A stretch of 64,000 nucleotides of DNA. Origin: Comamonas testosteroni (GTDB lineage: Bacteria > Pseudomonadota > Gammaproteobacteria > Burkholderiales > Burkholderiaceae_C). The notes under the pieces are model-generated. The model did no database searches and was not told the origin of the DNA. It worked only from the letters and a program-made list of their open reading frames with translations. Shown piece by piece: positions 50,067 through 58,548 of this stretch. The position numbers and the translations under genes were made by a program. The DNA lies in NCBI RefSeq assembly GCF_000761245.1, contig NZ_AWOR01000001.1, forward strand, positions 310,001 through 374,000. Direction: 5' to 3'. Numbering within the stretch: the stretch's first letter is position 1; each line of letters begins with the position of its first letter.

Positions 50067-50513
50067 TCAGGGCTGAAGCGCGGCTGCCGAATGGGCCATG
50101 CGTGCCAGTGCATCGGCCTCGGTATTGCGGTGTCTTGGCACCCATTGCAGCATCAGCTCGTCAAAGCCCTGCATCTGTGCACGGGCGGCCTCGAACAGCT
50201 GGCTGAGCCGCGCAATCGGCCGCGCCGGCTTGGCCATGGGCGGGCCGAGCTGCTCCAGCAGCACCCGGGAGTCGGTGCGCACGGTCAGGCTGCGCGCGCC
50301 GAGATCGCGTGCCAGCGTCAGGGCCGCCATCAGGGCCCGCAGCTCGGCTTCGTTGTTGCAGCCGCTGCGGTGCAGATCCTGCGACAGCGTATGGCGACTG
50401 CCATCGGGCAGCTGCAGCAGCACGCCCAGGCTCATGGGGCCGGGGTTGGGCAGGGCGCTGCCATCGATATGGATGCAGCAGTGATGGGCGGGCGCGGGTT
50501 TTGGGGGCGGCAT
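50067..50513 (-). CDS. RNase H-like (ribonuclease HI family) protein
   Basis: 148 aa from ATG 50513. The RNase H carboxylates are in HIDGSALPNPG, NNEAELRAL, RTDSRVLL and RNTEADALA. It lacks the basic handle of E. coli RnhA, so it is of the short YpdQ/reverse-transcriptase-like group. The ATG comes 2 nt after the U-tract of the grxD terminator, leaving no room for a Shine-Dalgarno sequence. GTG 50525 would lie inside the hairpin. Confidence 0.85.
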   Translation of the reverse strand: MPPPKPAPAHHCCIHIDGSALPNPGPMSLGVLLQLPDGSRHTLSQDLHRSGCNNEAELRALMAALTLARDLGARSLTVRTDSRVLLEQLGPPMAKPARPIARLSQLFEAARAQMQGFDELMLQWVPRHRNTEADALARMAHSAAALQP

Positions 50514-50515
50514 GA

Positions 50516-50541
50516 AAAAAGCCACCGGGGGCCGGTGGCTT
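50516..50541 (-). terminator. Terminator of grxD, abutting the RNase H-like start
   Basis: On the minus strand AAGCCACCGG, 3-nt loop, CCGGTGGCTT and a T-run, then CATG with the next start codon. Confidence 0.85.
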
Positions 50542-50556
50542 GCAGACAGCTTGGGC

Positions 50557-50877
50557 TTACTTGGCGGCCAGCACTTGCTGCAGCTCGCCCGATTCGTACA
50601 TCTCCATCATGATGTCCGAGCCGCCGATGAATTCGCCCTTGATGTAGAGCTGGGGGATGGTGGGCCACTGGCTGTAGTCCTTGATGCCCTGGCGGATTTC
50701 CTGGTCTTCCAGCACGTTCACGGTGGCGATGGACTTGGCATCCACACCGCAGGCCTTGAGGATCTGGATGGCACGGCCGGAGAAGCCGCACTGAGGGAAG
50801 CTGGCGTTGCCCTTCATGAACAGCAGGATGTCGTTGTTCTTGACCAGGTCGTCGATGCGTTGTTGAGTGTTGCTCAT
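50557..50877 (-). CDS. grxD: Monothiol glutaredoxin
   Basis: 106 aa. Active site CGFS (Cys30-Ser33) in KGNASFPQCGFSGRA. Family blocks WPTIPQLYIKGEFIGGSDI and the C-terminal GEL. Carries [2Fe-2S] clusters for Fe-S trafficking. GGAG precedes the ATG. In this order grxD normally follows prmC, as here. Confidence 0.96.
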   Translation of the reverse strand: MSNTQQRIDDLVKNNDILLFMKGNASFPQCGFSGRAIQILKACGVDAKSIATVNVLEDQEIRQGIKDYSQWPTIPQLYIKGEFIGGSDIMMEMYESGELQQVLAAK

Positions 50878-51004
50878 AGTGGGCTCCGGATTTTGGAAAT
50901 GGCGGTACCAGCCGCGATGTCTGCAATTATTTCACCGACCGCAAGCAATGCGATGCTGTGAGGAAATCTTGCTGCCTGGTTATCTGGGGGTGAAGGTCTG
51001 GAAA

Positions 51005-51880
51005 TCAAGCCTTGCCAGGGCGGCAGCCGCCCGTGCAGCGCGCAATGCCGGCCAGGTCATGGCGGTGCTGAACCTGTTCGAAGCCGGCCGCCTGCATGAG
51101 CCGCGCCACGTCTTCGGCCTGATCCCAGCCATGCTCGAAAAGCAGCCAGCCGCCAGCCTTCAGGTGTGCCGGAGCCTGGTCGATGATGCTGCGTATGTCC
51201 TCCAGCCCATCCGCGCCGCTGGCCAGGGCCGACAGTGGTTCGTGGGTCAGCGCCGCCAGGTGCGGGTCGTCGGCGCGGATATAGGGCGGATTGCTGACGA
51301 TCAGATCGACAGGTTCCTGCCCGTTCAAGGGCTGCAGCCAGCTGCCATGGGCGAACTGCACGGGCAGCTTGAGGCGGGCGGCGTTGCTGCGGGCCACGGC
51401 CAGGGCATCGGCGCTGGCGTCCACGGCGATGACCCGGGCTGCGGGGCGCTGGCTTTGCAGGGCCAGGGCAATGGCGCCGCTGCCAGTGCCCAGGTCTACG
51501 ACGCGAGCGGGCTGCCCTTGGGGCATGAGCTCCAGCGCCCAGTCCACCAGGGTTTCGGTATCGGGGCGCGGGTCCAGCACCCTGCTGTCCACGGCCAGAT
51601 CCAGGCCGTAGAACTCTTTGCTTCCGGTCAGGTAGGCGACAGGCGTGCCTTGCTGGCGCAGGGCGCACAGCTGGCCCCAGCGGGCCTGCTGCTCGGCGCT
51701 GAGCATATCGCCGTCATGGGTGATGAGCCAGGCGCGGGCATGCGCTGGCTGCTGCATCAGGTGCAGCAGCAGCATCTGTGCATCGACACGTGCCAGCCCT
51801 TGGCTGGCGGCTTGCTGCAGGGCTTGAGCGACGGAGAGAGAAGGGGGTGAGAATTCGGTCATGGCTTGGCCGGTGGCCAT
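51005..51880 (-). CDS. prmC: Peptide chain release factor N5-glutamine methyltransferase
   Basis: 291 aa. N-terminal helical domain then a class I methyltransferase with VVDLGTGSGAIAL (SAM site) and the catalytic VSNPPYI motif. Methylates the GGQ glutamine of release factors; its substrate gene prfA is 2.6 kb upstream, separated by two accessory genes. ATG 51880; ATG 51862 is an alternative. Confidence 0.95.
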   Translation of the reverse strand: MATGQAMTEFSPPSLSVAQALQQAASQGLARVDAQMLLLHLMQQPAHARAWLITHDGDMLSAEQQARWGQLCALRQQGTPVAYLTGSKEFYGLDLAVDSRVLDPRPDTETLVDWALELMPQGQPARVVDLGTGSGAIALALQSQRPAARVIAVDASADALAVARSNAARLKLPVQFAHGSWLQPLNGQEPVDLIVSNPPYIRADDPHLAALTHEPLSALASGADGLEDIRSIIDQAPAHLKAGGWLLFEHGWDQAEDVARLMQAAGFEQVQHRHDLAGIARCTGGCRPGKA

Positions 51881-51893
51881 CTTCTTCGGAAAT

Positions 51894-52427
51894 TCAGTAA
51901 GGGTATATCTCGGGGGCGCCCGCCTTGTAGAGCGTGCCGTACAACTGGGTCGATGGCTGGCCAGGCTCCAGCATGGGGCGCGAGCGTATACCCAGCAACA
52001 GATGCTCCAGCGCCTGCTGAAGATTTTCGCCCTCGAAGCTCATGCCTACAAAAGACCAGGAAAAGCAGCGTCCATCGCCCGCCATCAGCAGCTGGCCGTG
52101 GGCGTGGTGAACTTCGGCAAGTGGTATCAGTCGGGTGTTCAGGCGCTGTTCCCAGCAGAGCAGGGCGTCGTCCGCATCTTCGCCGGTGAAATGCGCTTCG
52201 AGCCAGTCAAACTCTATATCGCTGCTTGCGCATTCCCGGCCCTTGCCCACCTGGCCTATGTGCAGGCCCGCCAGGTTCTGCAGTGCAGCCACGGCGCGGT
52301 GGCAGGCCAGACCGGGCTGACGGTCCAGAGCGCTCCGGACAAGCGCGGGTATGGCGACCTCTCGCTGCGGGGTCCAGCCCTGGGCTTGCAGCAGCTCAAC
52401 CACGACAGGTGACTCGAAATTCAGCAT
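51894..52427 (-). CDS. SUKH-3-like protein
   Basis: 177 aa, no signal peptide. The order of blocks (VVELLQAQGWTPQREV near the N-terminus, AVAALQNLAGL, RLIPLAEVHHAHGQLLMAGDG, then SFEGENLQQALEHLLLG) resembles the SUKH-3 group of the SMI1/KNR4 superfamily. These are often immunity proteins of polymorphic toxins. Here no toxin gene is beside it; it starts 9 bp after an exported dikinase-like gene and ends 13 bp before prmC. Assignment is from pattern recognition only. Confidence 0.6.
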   Translation of the reverse strand: MLNFESPVVVELLQAQGWTPQREVAIPALVRSALDRQPGLACHRAVAALQNLAGLHIGQVGKGRECASSDIEFDWLEAHFTGEDADDALLCWEQRLNTRLIPLAEVHHAHGQLLMAGDGRCFSWSFVGMSFEGENLQQALEHLLLGIRSRPMLEPGQPSTQLYGTLYKAGAPEIYPY

Positions 52428-52436
52428 GGCGGATTC

Positions 52437-54413
52437 CTAACGTCCGGGCGCCGAGATGAAGGGGCGCGACTGCAGGATGATGAGCTGATCGCCCTGCACG
52501 GCCCACTCGATGTCCTGGTCCTTGCCGCCAAAGCGCTGCTTGATGCCGGCTCCTGCGCGGGCCAGTCGCTGCACCAGTGCGTCGCTGAGCACGGCGCGGC
52601 CGGCCGTTACCGCCACTTCACGCACGCCGCCCCTGGCGTCCAGCTGCAGCGCCACATCGTCCTGGGAGCGGTTGAGCACCTGCACGGCCTTGCTGCGGCT
52701 GGAGTAGAGGATTTGCTCTGCAACCCGCCGGCCCTCGACCACGCGGATGCCTATGCCGCGCTTGGCGGCGATATAGCTCATGTAGCGGTGCGAGGCATCG
52801 AAGGGGTCGCGGGTGATCATCACACCCGATGCGGAGGAGTCCACGGCTTTTTGCACAAACACCGACATCATCACCTGCGCGTCGTCGAAGCCCGCTGCCT
52901 GTCTGGCTTCCCAGGCCTCGAAGTTGTAGACAGAGGCCCAGACCTTGCGCACTGCGGTGGCCAGATCCGTGGCGCTGCGTACATTGGGCACGGTGGTGTA
53001 GAGGCCTGCTCCGCTGAAGTTGGGCAGGTCCTCGGAGCTGGAAGAGCTGCGTACGAACACGCCCTGGCTGCCCAGCTGGCCGGACCAGCGCTGGGCCCAG
53101 GCATCGGCCATGGCCGGGCTGACGGGCCATTGCTCGATTTCGGCCTGCAGCGCGGACAGGGCTTGCCTTCGCATGCCTGCATCCGTCGCAAAGCCGGGCT
53201 GCTGGCGCATGCGGGCAATGCGCTCGGCCAGGCCGTTGGAGCGCATGAAGTCGGCATAGGCGGCAAACGGAATGCAAAAGCCATCGGGCACGCTGACGTC
53301 CGTCAGGAGGGCGGACTGGATCTCGCCCAGATTGGCGGCCTTGGCGCCGCAGCGGCGGCGATCGGCGCTGCGCAGGGCGGCCAGGGGCACCAGCTCGCTG
53401 CGACGCAGATCGGGCTGCAGCAAGACCTTGCGGCCCTTGGCGGGCTGGCGCAGGGCCTGCTGCTCCGCGCTCTGCTGCTCGGCGGCCGTGGCGGCGCGCA
53501 GCGCAAAGCCGGCAGGCTGTACATCGATATGTACCCAGCGGCCGTTGAAGGCAGCGTATTGCTCGGCCGCCTTTTGCACATAGGCATTGGGTACGCCCCA
53601 GCCGCGCGCCAGCAAATTGACATGAGACAGCACGGTTGACGGCCTTTCCGTCACCACGCCGGCCACGGGCGGCAGGCTGATGGGCACTTCGCGCAGCAGC
53701 ACGATGTCACTGGGCTGAAGATCATTCACGGCTTCGGCCTGGTTCAGGATGCGCAGCCGGCCCACGGCCTGACCCTGGTTCAGCGGCAGGTAGGTCTGGG
53801 CACCCAGCAACTGGGCCTGGGTGACTGCTGCAACACCGGCCTGCTGGGCCACGGCTTCTTGCTGAGTGGCGTTGGCCTTGAAGCGCACAGGGGCGAAGAA
53901 GCCGGTGCTCAGCGCAGTCGCCGTGGTCTGCAGCAGCTCGGGCGTGAGCTGGTCGCCCTCCCAGAACTCGTAGCTGTAGTCCTTGAGCGCGGGCTGCCAG
54001 CTCAGCGTGCCGAGAATGAAGCGGCGGCCCGGTTCGCGGTAATTGCGGTTGAGCGCAGGCTTGCCGCCCTGCAGCAGGCCCTTGGCACGCAGAAAATCTT
54101 CGTGAAACGCGTAGCGCGGCGTGTTGATGAAATGCAGCGGTGCACTCTTGCTGTGGCGGTCGATCACAAACAGCACATGGGGCATGGCGCTGGCTGGGTC
54201 GAAGATACGGGCCACGCGATCGAAATCGGCGCGGCTGGTCAGCGCCGGAAGGCTGGCAGGAGCGTTACGGTTGCCGCTGGCGTCGACCGGGCTTCCCGCA
54301 CCCGAGTCATAGGCCGATGGCTTGCGCAAGGCCTGAGCCTGGGCGGCGGTGGATGCGAACAACAGGCCCGATAGCAGAGCAGAAACCAGAACCGGCAAAA
54401 AGCGCTGTGTCAT
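52437..54413 (-). CDS. Exported dikinase-like protein (phosphohistidine domain then ATP-grasp PEP/pyruvate-binding domain)
   Basis: 658 aa from ATG 54413, with GGGG upstream; the frame extends 51 codons further into the prfA spacer without a signal. Signal peptide about 1-27 (LLFASTAAQAQA). A novel N-terminal part (30-210) precedes a phosphohistidine-type domain with His264 in PSTVLSHVNLLARGWGVPNA, close to the LSHVSVRAR motif of plant alpha-glucan water dikinase. The nucleotide-binding half follows: GAKAANLGEI (356-365), GVFVRSSSSSEDLPNFSGAG (451-470), KVWASVYNFEAWEARQAAG, terminal LIILQSRPF. His-domain-before-ATP-grasp is the GWD order, reversed from PEP synthase. Export of an ATP-dependent enzyme is unusual. 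Inserted between prfA and prmC. Confidence 0.82.
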   Translation of the reverse strand: MTQRFLPVLVSALLSGLLFASTAAQAQALRKPSAYDSGAGSPVDASGNRNAPASLPALTSRADFDRVARIFDPASAMPHVLFVIDRHSKSAPLHFINTPRYAFHEDFLRAKGLLQGGKPALNRNYREPGRRFILGTLSWQPALKDYSYEFWEGDQLTPELLQTTATALSTGFFAPVRFKANATQQEAVAQQAGVAAVTQAQLLGAQTYLPLNQGQAVGRLRILNQAEAVNDLQPSDIVLLREVPISLPPVAGVVTERPSTVLSHVNLLARGWGVPNAYVQKAAEQYAAFNGRWVHIDVQPAGFALRAATAAEQQSAEQQALRQPAKGRKVLLQPDLRRSELVPLAALRSADRRRCGAKAANLGEIQSALLTDVSVPDGFCIPFAAYADFMRSNGLAERIARMRQQPGFATDAGMRRQALSALQAEIEQWPVSPAMADAWAQRWSGQLGSQGVFVRSSSSSEDLPNFSGAGLYTTVPNVRSATDLATAVRKVWASVYNFEAWEARQAAGFDDAQVMMSVFVQKAVDSSASGVMITRDPFDASHRYMSYIAAKRGIGIRVVEGRRVAEQILYSSRSKAVQVLNRSQDDVALQLDARGGVREVAVTAGRAVLSDALVQRLARAGAGIKQRFGGKDQDIEWAVQGDQLIILQSRPFISAPGR

Positions 54414-54522
54414 CTTGAAATTGTCCCCATTTCTGGCGAGTCGTTCGAATGGGCCGGGTTCGGGCCGGGTGCGAGCCGGCTGCAGCCTGGCTGTCCCGTG
54501 CCGCAGGGCAATGCCTGTGGCC

Positions 54523-55602
54523 TCAGGATGCGGCCAGCTCTGCCAGCAGCTCGGCCTCGCGTGCATGTTGCAGGGCCTGGATCACATCGCCCAGATCGCC
54601 TTCCATCACGGCCAGCAGCTTGTACAGCGTGAGGTTGATGCGGTGGTCGGTGAGGCGGCCCTGGGGGAAGTTGTAGGTGCGGATGCGGTCGCTGCGGTCG
54701 CCCGAGCCGATCAGGCCCTTGCGCATGGCCGCTTCCTTGGCGGCCCGCTCGCTGCGTTCCTTTTCCTGGATGCGGGCCTGCAGCACCTGCAGGGCCTTGG
54801 CCTTGTTGCTGTGCTGGCTGCGGCCGTCCTGGCATTCGGCCACGATGCCCGTGGGCAGGTGGACCACGCGCACGGCGGAGTCGGTCTTGTTGATATGCTG
54901 GCCGCCGGCACCGCTGGCGCGAAAGGTGTCGATGCGCAGATCGGCGGGATTGAGCGTGATGGCCTCGGCCTCGTCGGGCTCCGGCATCACGGCCACGGTG
55001 CAGGCGCTGGTGTGGATGCGTCCCTGGGTTTCTGTGGCGGGCACACGCTGCACGCGGTGGCCGCCCGACTCGAAGCGCAGCGCGCCGTACACGTTGTCGC
55101 CCTCGATGCGCAGCACGACTTCCTTGTAGCCGCCGATTTCGTTTTCGCTGGCGCTCATCACTTCCACCTTCCAGCCAACGTTGGCGGCGTAGCGGGTGTA
55201 CATGCGGGTCAGGTCGCCGGCAAACAGGGCCGACTCGTCGCCACCCGTGCCGGCGCGGATTTCGACAAAGGCGGGGCGGGCATCGTCGGGGTCCTTGGGC
55301 AGCAGCAGGCGCTGGAGCTCGTCCTCGAGCTTGATCAGCTCGGCCTCGCCGCTGCCGATCTCTTCCTGCGCCATTTCGGCCATGTCGGGGTCGTCCAGCA
55401 TTTCACGCGCCGCGGCGATGTCGGCTTCGGTCTGCAGGTAGCGGGTGTAGCGGCTGGCAATGGCCGTCACATCGGCGTGTTCGCGCGAGATGGTGCGGTA
55501 CTGCTTCATGTCGCCCATGATGTCTTCGCGCGAGAGCAGAAAGTCCAGCTCCTGCAGGCGTTGGGCATAGCGTTCGAGCTGGTTGCGCAAAAAGTCTTGC
55601 AT
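54523..55602 (-). CDS. prfA: Peptide chain release factor 1
   Basis: 359 aa. GGQ motif in [18 protein letters not shown]; the stop-codon-reading PAT-type loop lies in [16 protein letters not shown]. Recognises UAA and UAG. Follows hemA; downstream two accessory genes separate it from prmC. Confidence 0.97.
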   Translation of the reverse strand: MQDFLRNQLERYAQRLQELDFLLSREDIMGDMKQYRTISREHADVTAIASRYTRYLQTEADIAAAREMLDDPDMAEMAQEEIGSGEAELIKLEDELQRLLLPKDPDDARPAFVEIRAGTGGDESALFAGDLTRMYTRYAANVGWKVEVMSASENEIGGYKEVVLRIEGDNVYGALRFESGGHRVQRVPATETQGRIHTSACTVAVMPEPDEAEAITLNPADLRIDTFRASGAGGQHINKTDSAVRVVHLPTGIVAECQDGRSQHSNKAKALQVLQARIQEKERSERAAKEAAMRKGLIGSGDRSDRIRTYNFPQGRLTDHRINLTLYKLLAVMEGDLGDVIQALQHAREAELLAELAAS

Positions 55603-55622
55603 AGGGGGTACCTAGGGCTTGG

Positions 55623-55646
55623 CAAAGGTGAGGGTGCTCACCTTTG
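55623..55646 (-). promoter_or_regulatory. Hairpin upstream of prfA
   Basis: CAAAGGTGA, 6-nt loop, TCACCTTTG: 9-bp perfect stem ending 20 nt before the prfA ATG in the 133-bp hemA-prfA gap. No U-tract. Could influence prfA translation or read-through from hemA. Confidence 0.4.
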
Positions 55647-55735
55647 TGGAGTCAGTTGGGGAGTCAGGAAAGAGGGGGGCCACGGACGGGCCTTGCGCTG
55701 CACGAGGGCGGTAACGCCAAAGCGGGCGAGCGCCG

Positions 55736-57040
55736 CTAAAGCTTGCTGGGGTTGCGGCTGGCGCGCAGGAACAGACGGGAGACGGTGTCCGCTGTCTGGG
55801 CGCGCTCTTCGGCGTCGCCCTTGTGCAGCTCGGCCATGGTGCCGTGCAGCATTTTCTGTGTGAGGCCGCGCGAGAGCGCTTCCAGCACGGTGTCAATGTC
55901 CTCGCCCTTGGCCAGCAGCTTTTTGGCACGGGCAATTTCCAGCGCACGCCATTCGTCGGCCTGGGCGTTGACCTGCTGGATCAGCGAGACCGCGCCGCCC
56001 ACGGGGTTGCGCTGGTCCATCCATTGCATAAAGCTCTGCACGCCGGTGTCGATGATGACTTCGGCCTGCTGCACGGCGGCCTGGCGCTGGGCCTGACCGG
56101 TGCGCACGACGGTTGCCAGATCGTCCACGGTATAGAGATAGACGTCGTTGAGGTTCTTGACCTCGGATTCGATATCGCGCGGCACGGCCAGGTCCACCAT
56201 GAAGATGGGGCGGCGCTTGCGCTTCTTGAGAGCGGACTCCACGGCACCCAGGCCGATGATGGGCAGGGTGGATGCCGTGCAGCTGATGATGGCGTCGTAC
56301 TCGTGCAGATGCTCGGGCAGGTCGGCCAGGCGCATGGTGCCGGCGCCGAACTGGGCCGCCAGCTTTTCGCCACGCTCCATGGTGCGGTTGGCGATGGTGA
56401 TCTGCCTGGGGTTGCGGGCGGCAAAGTGGGTGGAGACCAGCTCGATCATCTCGCCTGCTCCCACGAAGAGCACGCGGATCTTGCTGAGGTCTTCGAACAG
56501 CTGGCCGGCCAGACGCACGGCAGCGGCAGCCATGGAGATGCTGTGCGCGCCGATCTCGGTGGAGCTGCGCACTTCCTTGGCCACGGCAAAGCTGCGCTGG
56601 AACAGCTGGTTGAGCGTGGTGCCCAGGGCGCCTGCGGTCTCGGCCGCGCGCACGGCGTTCTTCATCTGGCCGAGGATCTGCGCCTCGCCCAGCACCATGG
56701 AGTCCAGCCCCGAGGCTACGCGGAAGGCGTGACGGGCGACCGAGCCGTCCTGCAGCAGATACGAGTGCTGGCGCAGCAGCTCAGGCGCCACGCCGCCGCT
56801 GTTGGCCAGCCAGTGCATGGTGTGATCCATGGCCGGGGCGTCGGCAGCGCAGTAGATTTCGGTGCGGTTGCAGGTGGAGAGGATGGCGGTTTCCACGGCG
56901 CTGTGAGCCCGGCCCGCATGGGACAGGGATGCGCGCAGGCCTTGCAGCGTCGGCGCGATCTGATCGAGCGCGAACGCAAAACGGCCCCGCATATCGAGCG
57001 GCGCCGTGTGGTGATTGATACCTAAAGCCCAGACTGCCAT
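55736..57040 (-). CDS. hemA: Glutamyl-tRNA reductase
   Basis: 434 aa. Nucleophile Cys57 in [24 protein letters not shown] and the NADPH-binding [13 protein letters not shown] region; C-terminal dimerisation helix. First committed step of C5-pathway haem synthesis. The ATG lies 8 nt beyond a perfect TATAAT, so the message is probably leaderless. Confidence 0.97.
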   Translation of the reverse strand: MAVWALGINHHTAPLDMRGRFAFALDQIAPTLQGLRASLSHAGRAHSAVETAILSTCNRTEIYCAADAPAMDHTMHWLANSGGVAPELLRQHSYLLQDGSVARHAFRVASGLDSMVLGEAQILGQMKNAVRAAETAGALGTTLNQLFQRSFAVAKEVRSSTEIGAHSISMAAAAVRLAGQLFEDLSKIRVLFVGAGEMIELVSTHFAARNPRQITIANRTMERGEKLAAQFGAGTMRLADLPEHLHEYDAIISCTASTLPIIGLGAVESALKKRKRRPIFMVDLAVPRDIESEVKNLNDVYLYTVDDLATVVRTGQAQRQAAVQQAEVIIDTGVQSFMQWMDQRNPVGGAVSLIQQVNAQADEWRALEIARAKKLLAKGEDIDTVLEALSRGLTQKMLHGTMAELHKGDAEERAQTADTVSRLFLRASRNPSKL

Positions 57041-57048
57041 AACAGGGG

Positions 57049-57054
57049 ATTATA
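57049..57054 (-). promoter_or_regulatory. -10 element of hemA (leaderless transcript predicted)
   Basis: TATAAT on the minus strand, 8 bp before the hemA ATG. Transcription would begin at or within 2 nt of the start codon. The -35 position is poor. Confidence 0.55.
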
Positions 57055-57112
57055 AAATTTAGAACCGGATTGGGTACCCCCCGGTCTCAAAGCCTTGGAA
57101 TCGATTGTTGCC

Positions 57113-57388
57113 ATGGATTTTGTTGCGAGCGTTAATCATTTACTCAACTTCGTCGCCCCGGCTTTTTTTCTCGCGCTGGGCCTGGCGGTCTGCGCTCGAT
57201 TGTTCAAGCAAAACAAGGCTGGAGCCCAATCATTCATTGTGCAGGTAGCTATCAATTTCATATTGGGTGTGGCGGTATTGCTGGCCAGTCTCTGGCTGTT
57301 TTCACGCGATGGCAAGATGCTCGGCTATGCCGCACTGGTCTGCACAAGTGCCTGCTGCCAGTGGGTGCTTTCAAGAGCCTGGCGCTGA
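57113..57388 (+). CDS. Small three-helix membrane protein
   Basis: 91 aa from ATG 57113; a start at 57095 is possible. Three hydrophobic segments (about 12-30, 45-66, 72-86). No known motif. Divergent from hemA with about 70 bp between starts. Coding is supported by the membrane pattern only; function unknown. Confidence 0.6.
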   Translation: MDFVASVNHLLNFVAPAFFLALGLAVCARLFKQNKAGAQSFIVQVAINFILGVAVLLASLWLFSRDGKMLGYAALVCTSACCQWVLSRAWR

Positions 57389-57477
57389 TTGGCGCACCGG
57401 CTGGAAAGCAGTTTTGCGTGAAATCTTGATCTGACTCAAGAGTGCCTGTTGTATTCGCGCCAGTGTCCGGCCGGGCC

Positions 57478-58383
57478 TCAGTCGCTGACGGCCCTGGGCT
57501 CGGCCTGCTCCAGTATCCAGCGGCGAAACTGCCTTAAGGACTCCGTGGGGGGGCGGCTGCCTTGCTGGCACAGAAAGTAGCCGCGCTCGATATGCACCGG
57601 AGCATCCAGCGCCAGAGCCACGCGTCCCGATGCCAGATCCTCTTCCACCAGGCAGCGCTGCACCATGGCTGTGCCCATGCCCGCCGCCACGGCCTGCACC
57701 AGCAAGGCCACGGTTTCAAAGTCTGCAACCGGGGCAGGGCAGGGCTGGCGCAGGCCCCGGGCCTGCATCCAGCTGGCCCAGTTGCCAGGGTAGTTGGTGT
57801 GGAACAGCAGTGGGCGGCTCAGCAAATCCTGCTCGCTGCGGATGGGGTTCGGCCCCTGCAGCTCGCGCGGGTGGCAGATGGGTATCAGGTCGCGGCCGAT
57901 CACATATTCGGCCTCCACGCCCGCCGGCCAGTGCTGGCTGCCGACGCGAATCCAGGCATCGATCTCCGGCGCATTGAGCGGATCGTCGCGCCGGTAGGGC
58001 GCGAAGGAGAGCATGATTTGCGGATGACGGCGGTTGAAGTCGGGCAGGCGCGGAATCAGCCAGTGGCTGAACAGCGTGGGAATGACCGACAGACGCAGCT
58101 GGGGCCCATGGCGGCGCCTGCGTGCGGCGGCCGATGCGGCTTCGATCGCCATCACGGCAGGCTCTATCGCCTGCAGATAGTCCTGTCCTGCGGCGGTGAG
58201 CGTGTTGCGTCTGCCCAGGCGCTCGAACAGGGCAAAGCCCAGATGCTCCTCAAGCCTGGCAATGGCCCGGCTGATGCCGCCCTGCGTCACATACAGCTCC
58301 TGGGCGGCGAGCGAGTAACTGCCCAGGCGGGCTGCCGCGGCAAAGGCGTGAAGTTCGGACAGGGACGGAGAGTGCATGCGCAT
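57478..58383 (-). CDS. LysR-family transcriptional regulator (GcvA-like)
   Basis: 301 aa. N-terminal HTH (about 5-65): LHAFAAAARLGSYSLAAQEL, then VTQGGISRAIARLEEHLG. C-terminal periplasmic-binding-like effector domain (about 95-295). Divergent from the Bug-amidohydrolase pair with 165 bp between starts, so it probably controls them. Either ATG 58383 or ATG 58377 may be used. Confidence 0.9.
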   Translation of the reverse strand: MRMHSPSLSELHAFAAAARLGSYSLAAQELYVTQGGISRAIARLEEHLGFALFERLGRRNTLTAAGQDYLQAIEPAVMAIEAASAAARRRRHGPQLRLSVIPTLFSHWLIPRLPDFNRRHPQIMLSFAPYRRDDPLNAPEIDAWIRVGSQHWPAGVEAEYVIGRDLIPICHPRELQGPNPIRSEQDLLSRPLLFHTNYPGNWASWMQARGLRQPCPAPVADFETVALLVQAVAAGMGTAMVQRCLVEEDLASGRVALALDAPVHIERGYFLCQQGSRPPTESLRQFRRWILEQAEPRAVSD

Positions 58384-58476
58384 GACGGCTTGAATTATGA
58401 CGGTTGGTAATACTTGCGTGCCGTCTTGTCGCTTTTCGTGCCGCGGCCTGCGGCTCAGAATGAAACAAAGAACAAA

Positions 58477-58511
58477 GGTCGGAGCGTTCGGTGAAGCGCT
58501 CTGGGCCGACC
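58477..58511 (+). promoter_or_regulatory. Stem-loop in the leader of the Bug-amidohydrolase pair
   Basis: GGTCGG pairs with CCGACC, with an inner AGCG/CGCT stem. It lies about 25 nt before the AAGGAG of the Bug gene. Function unknown. Confidence 0.35.
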
Positions 58512-58548
58512 CATAACCAGTCTTTCACGAGATCCAAGGAGAAGCCGC

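Noticed and set aside
52437..54413. Annotation as phosphoenolpyruvate synthase
   Set aside because: Signal peptide present, domain order reversed, and no PEP-binding TIM-barrel domain; closer to the C-terminal half of glucan water dikinase.
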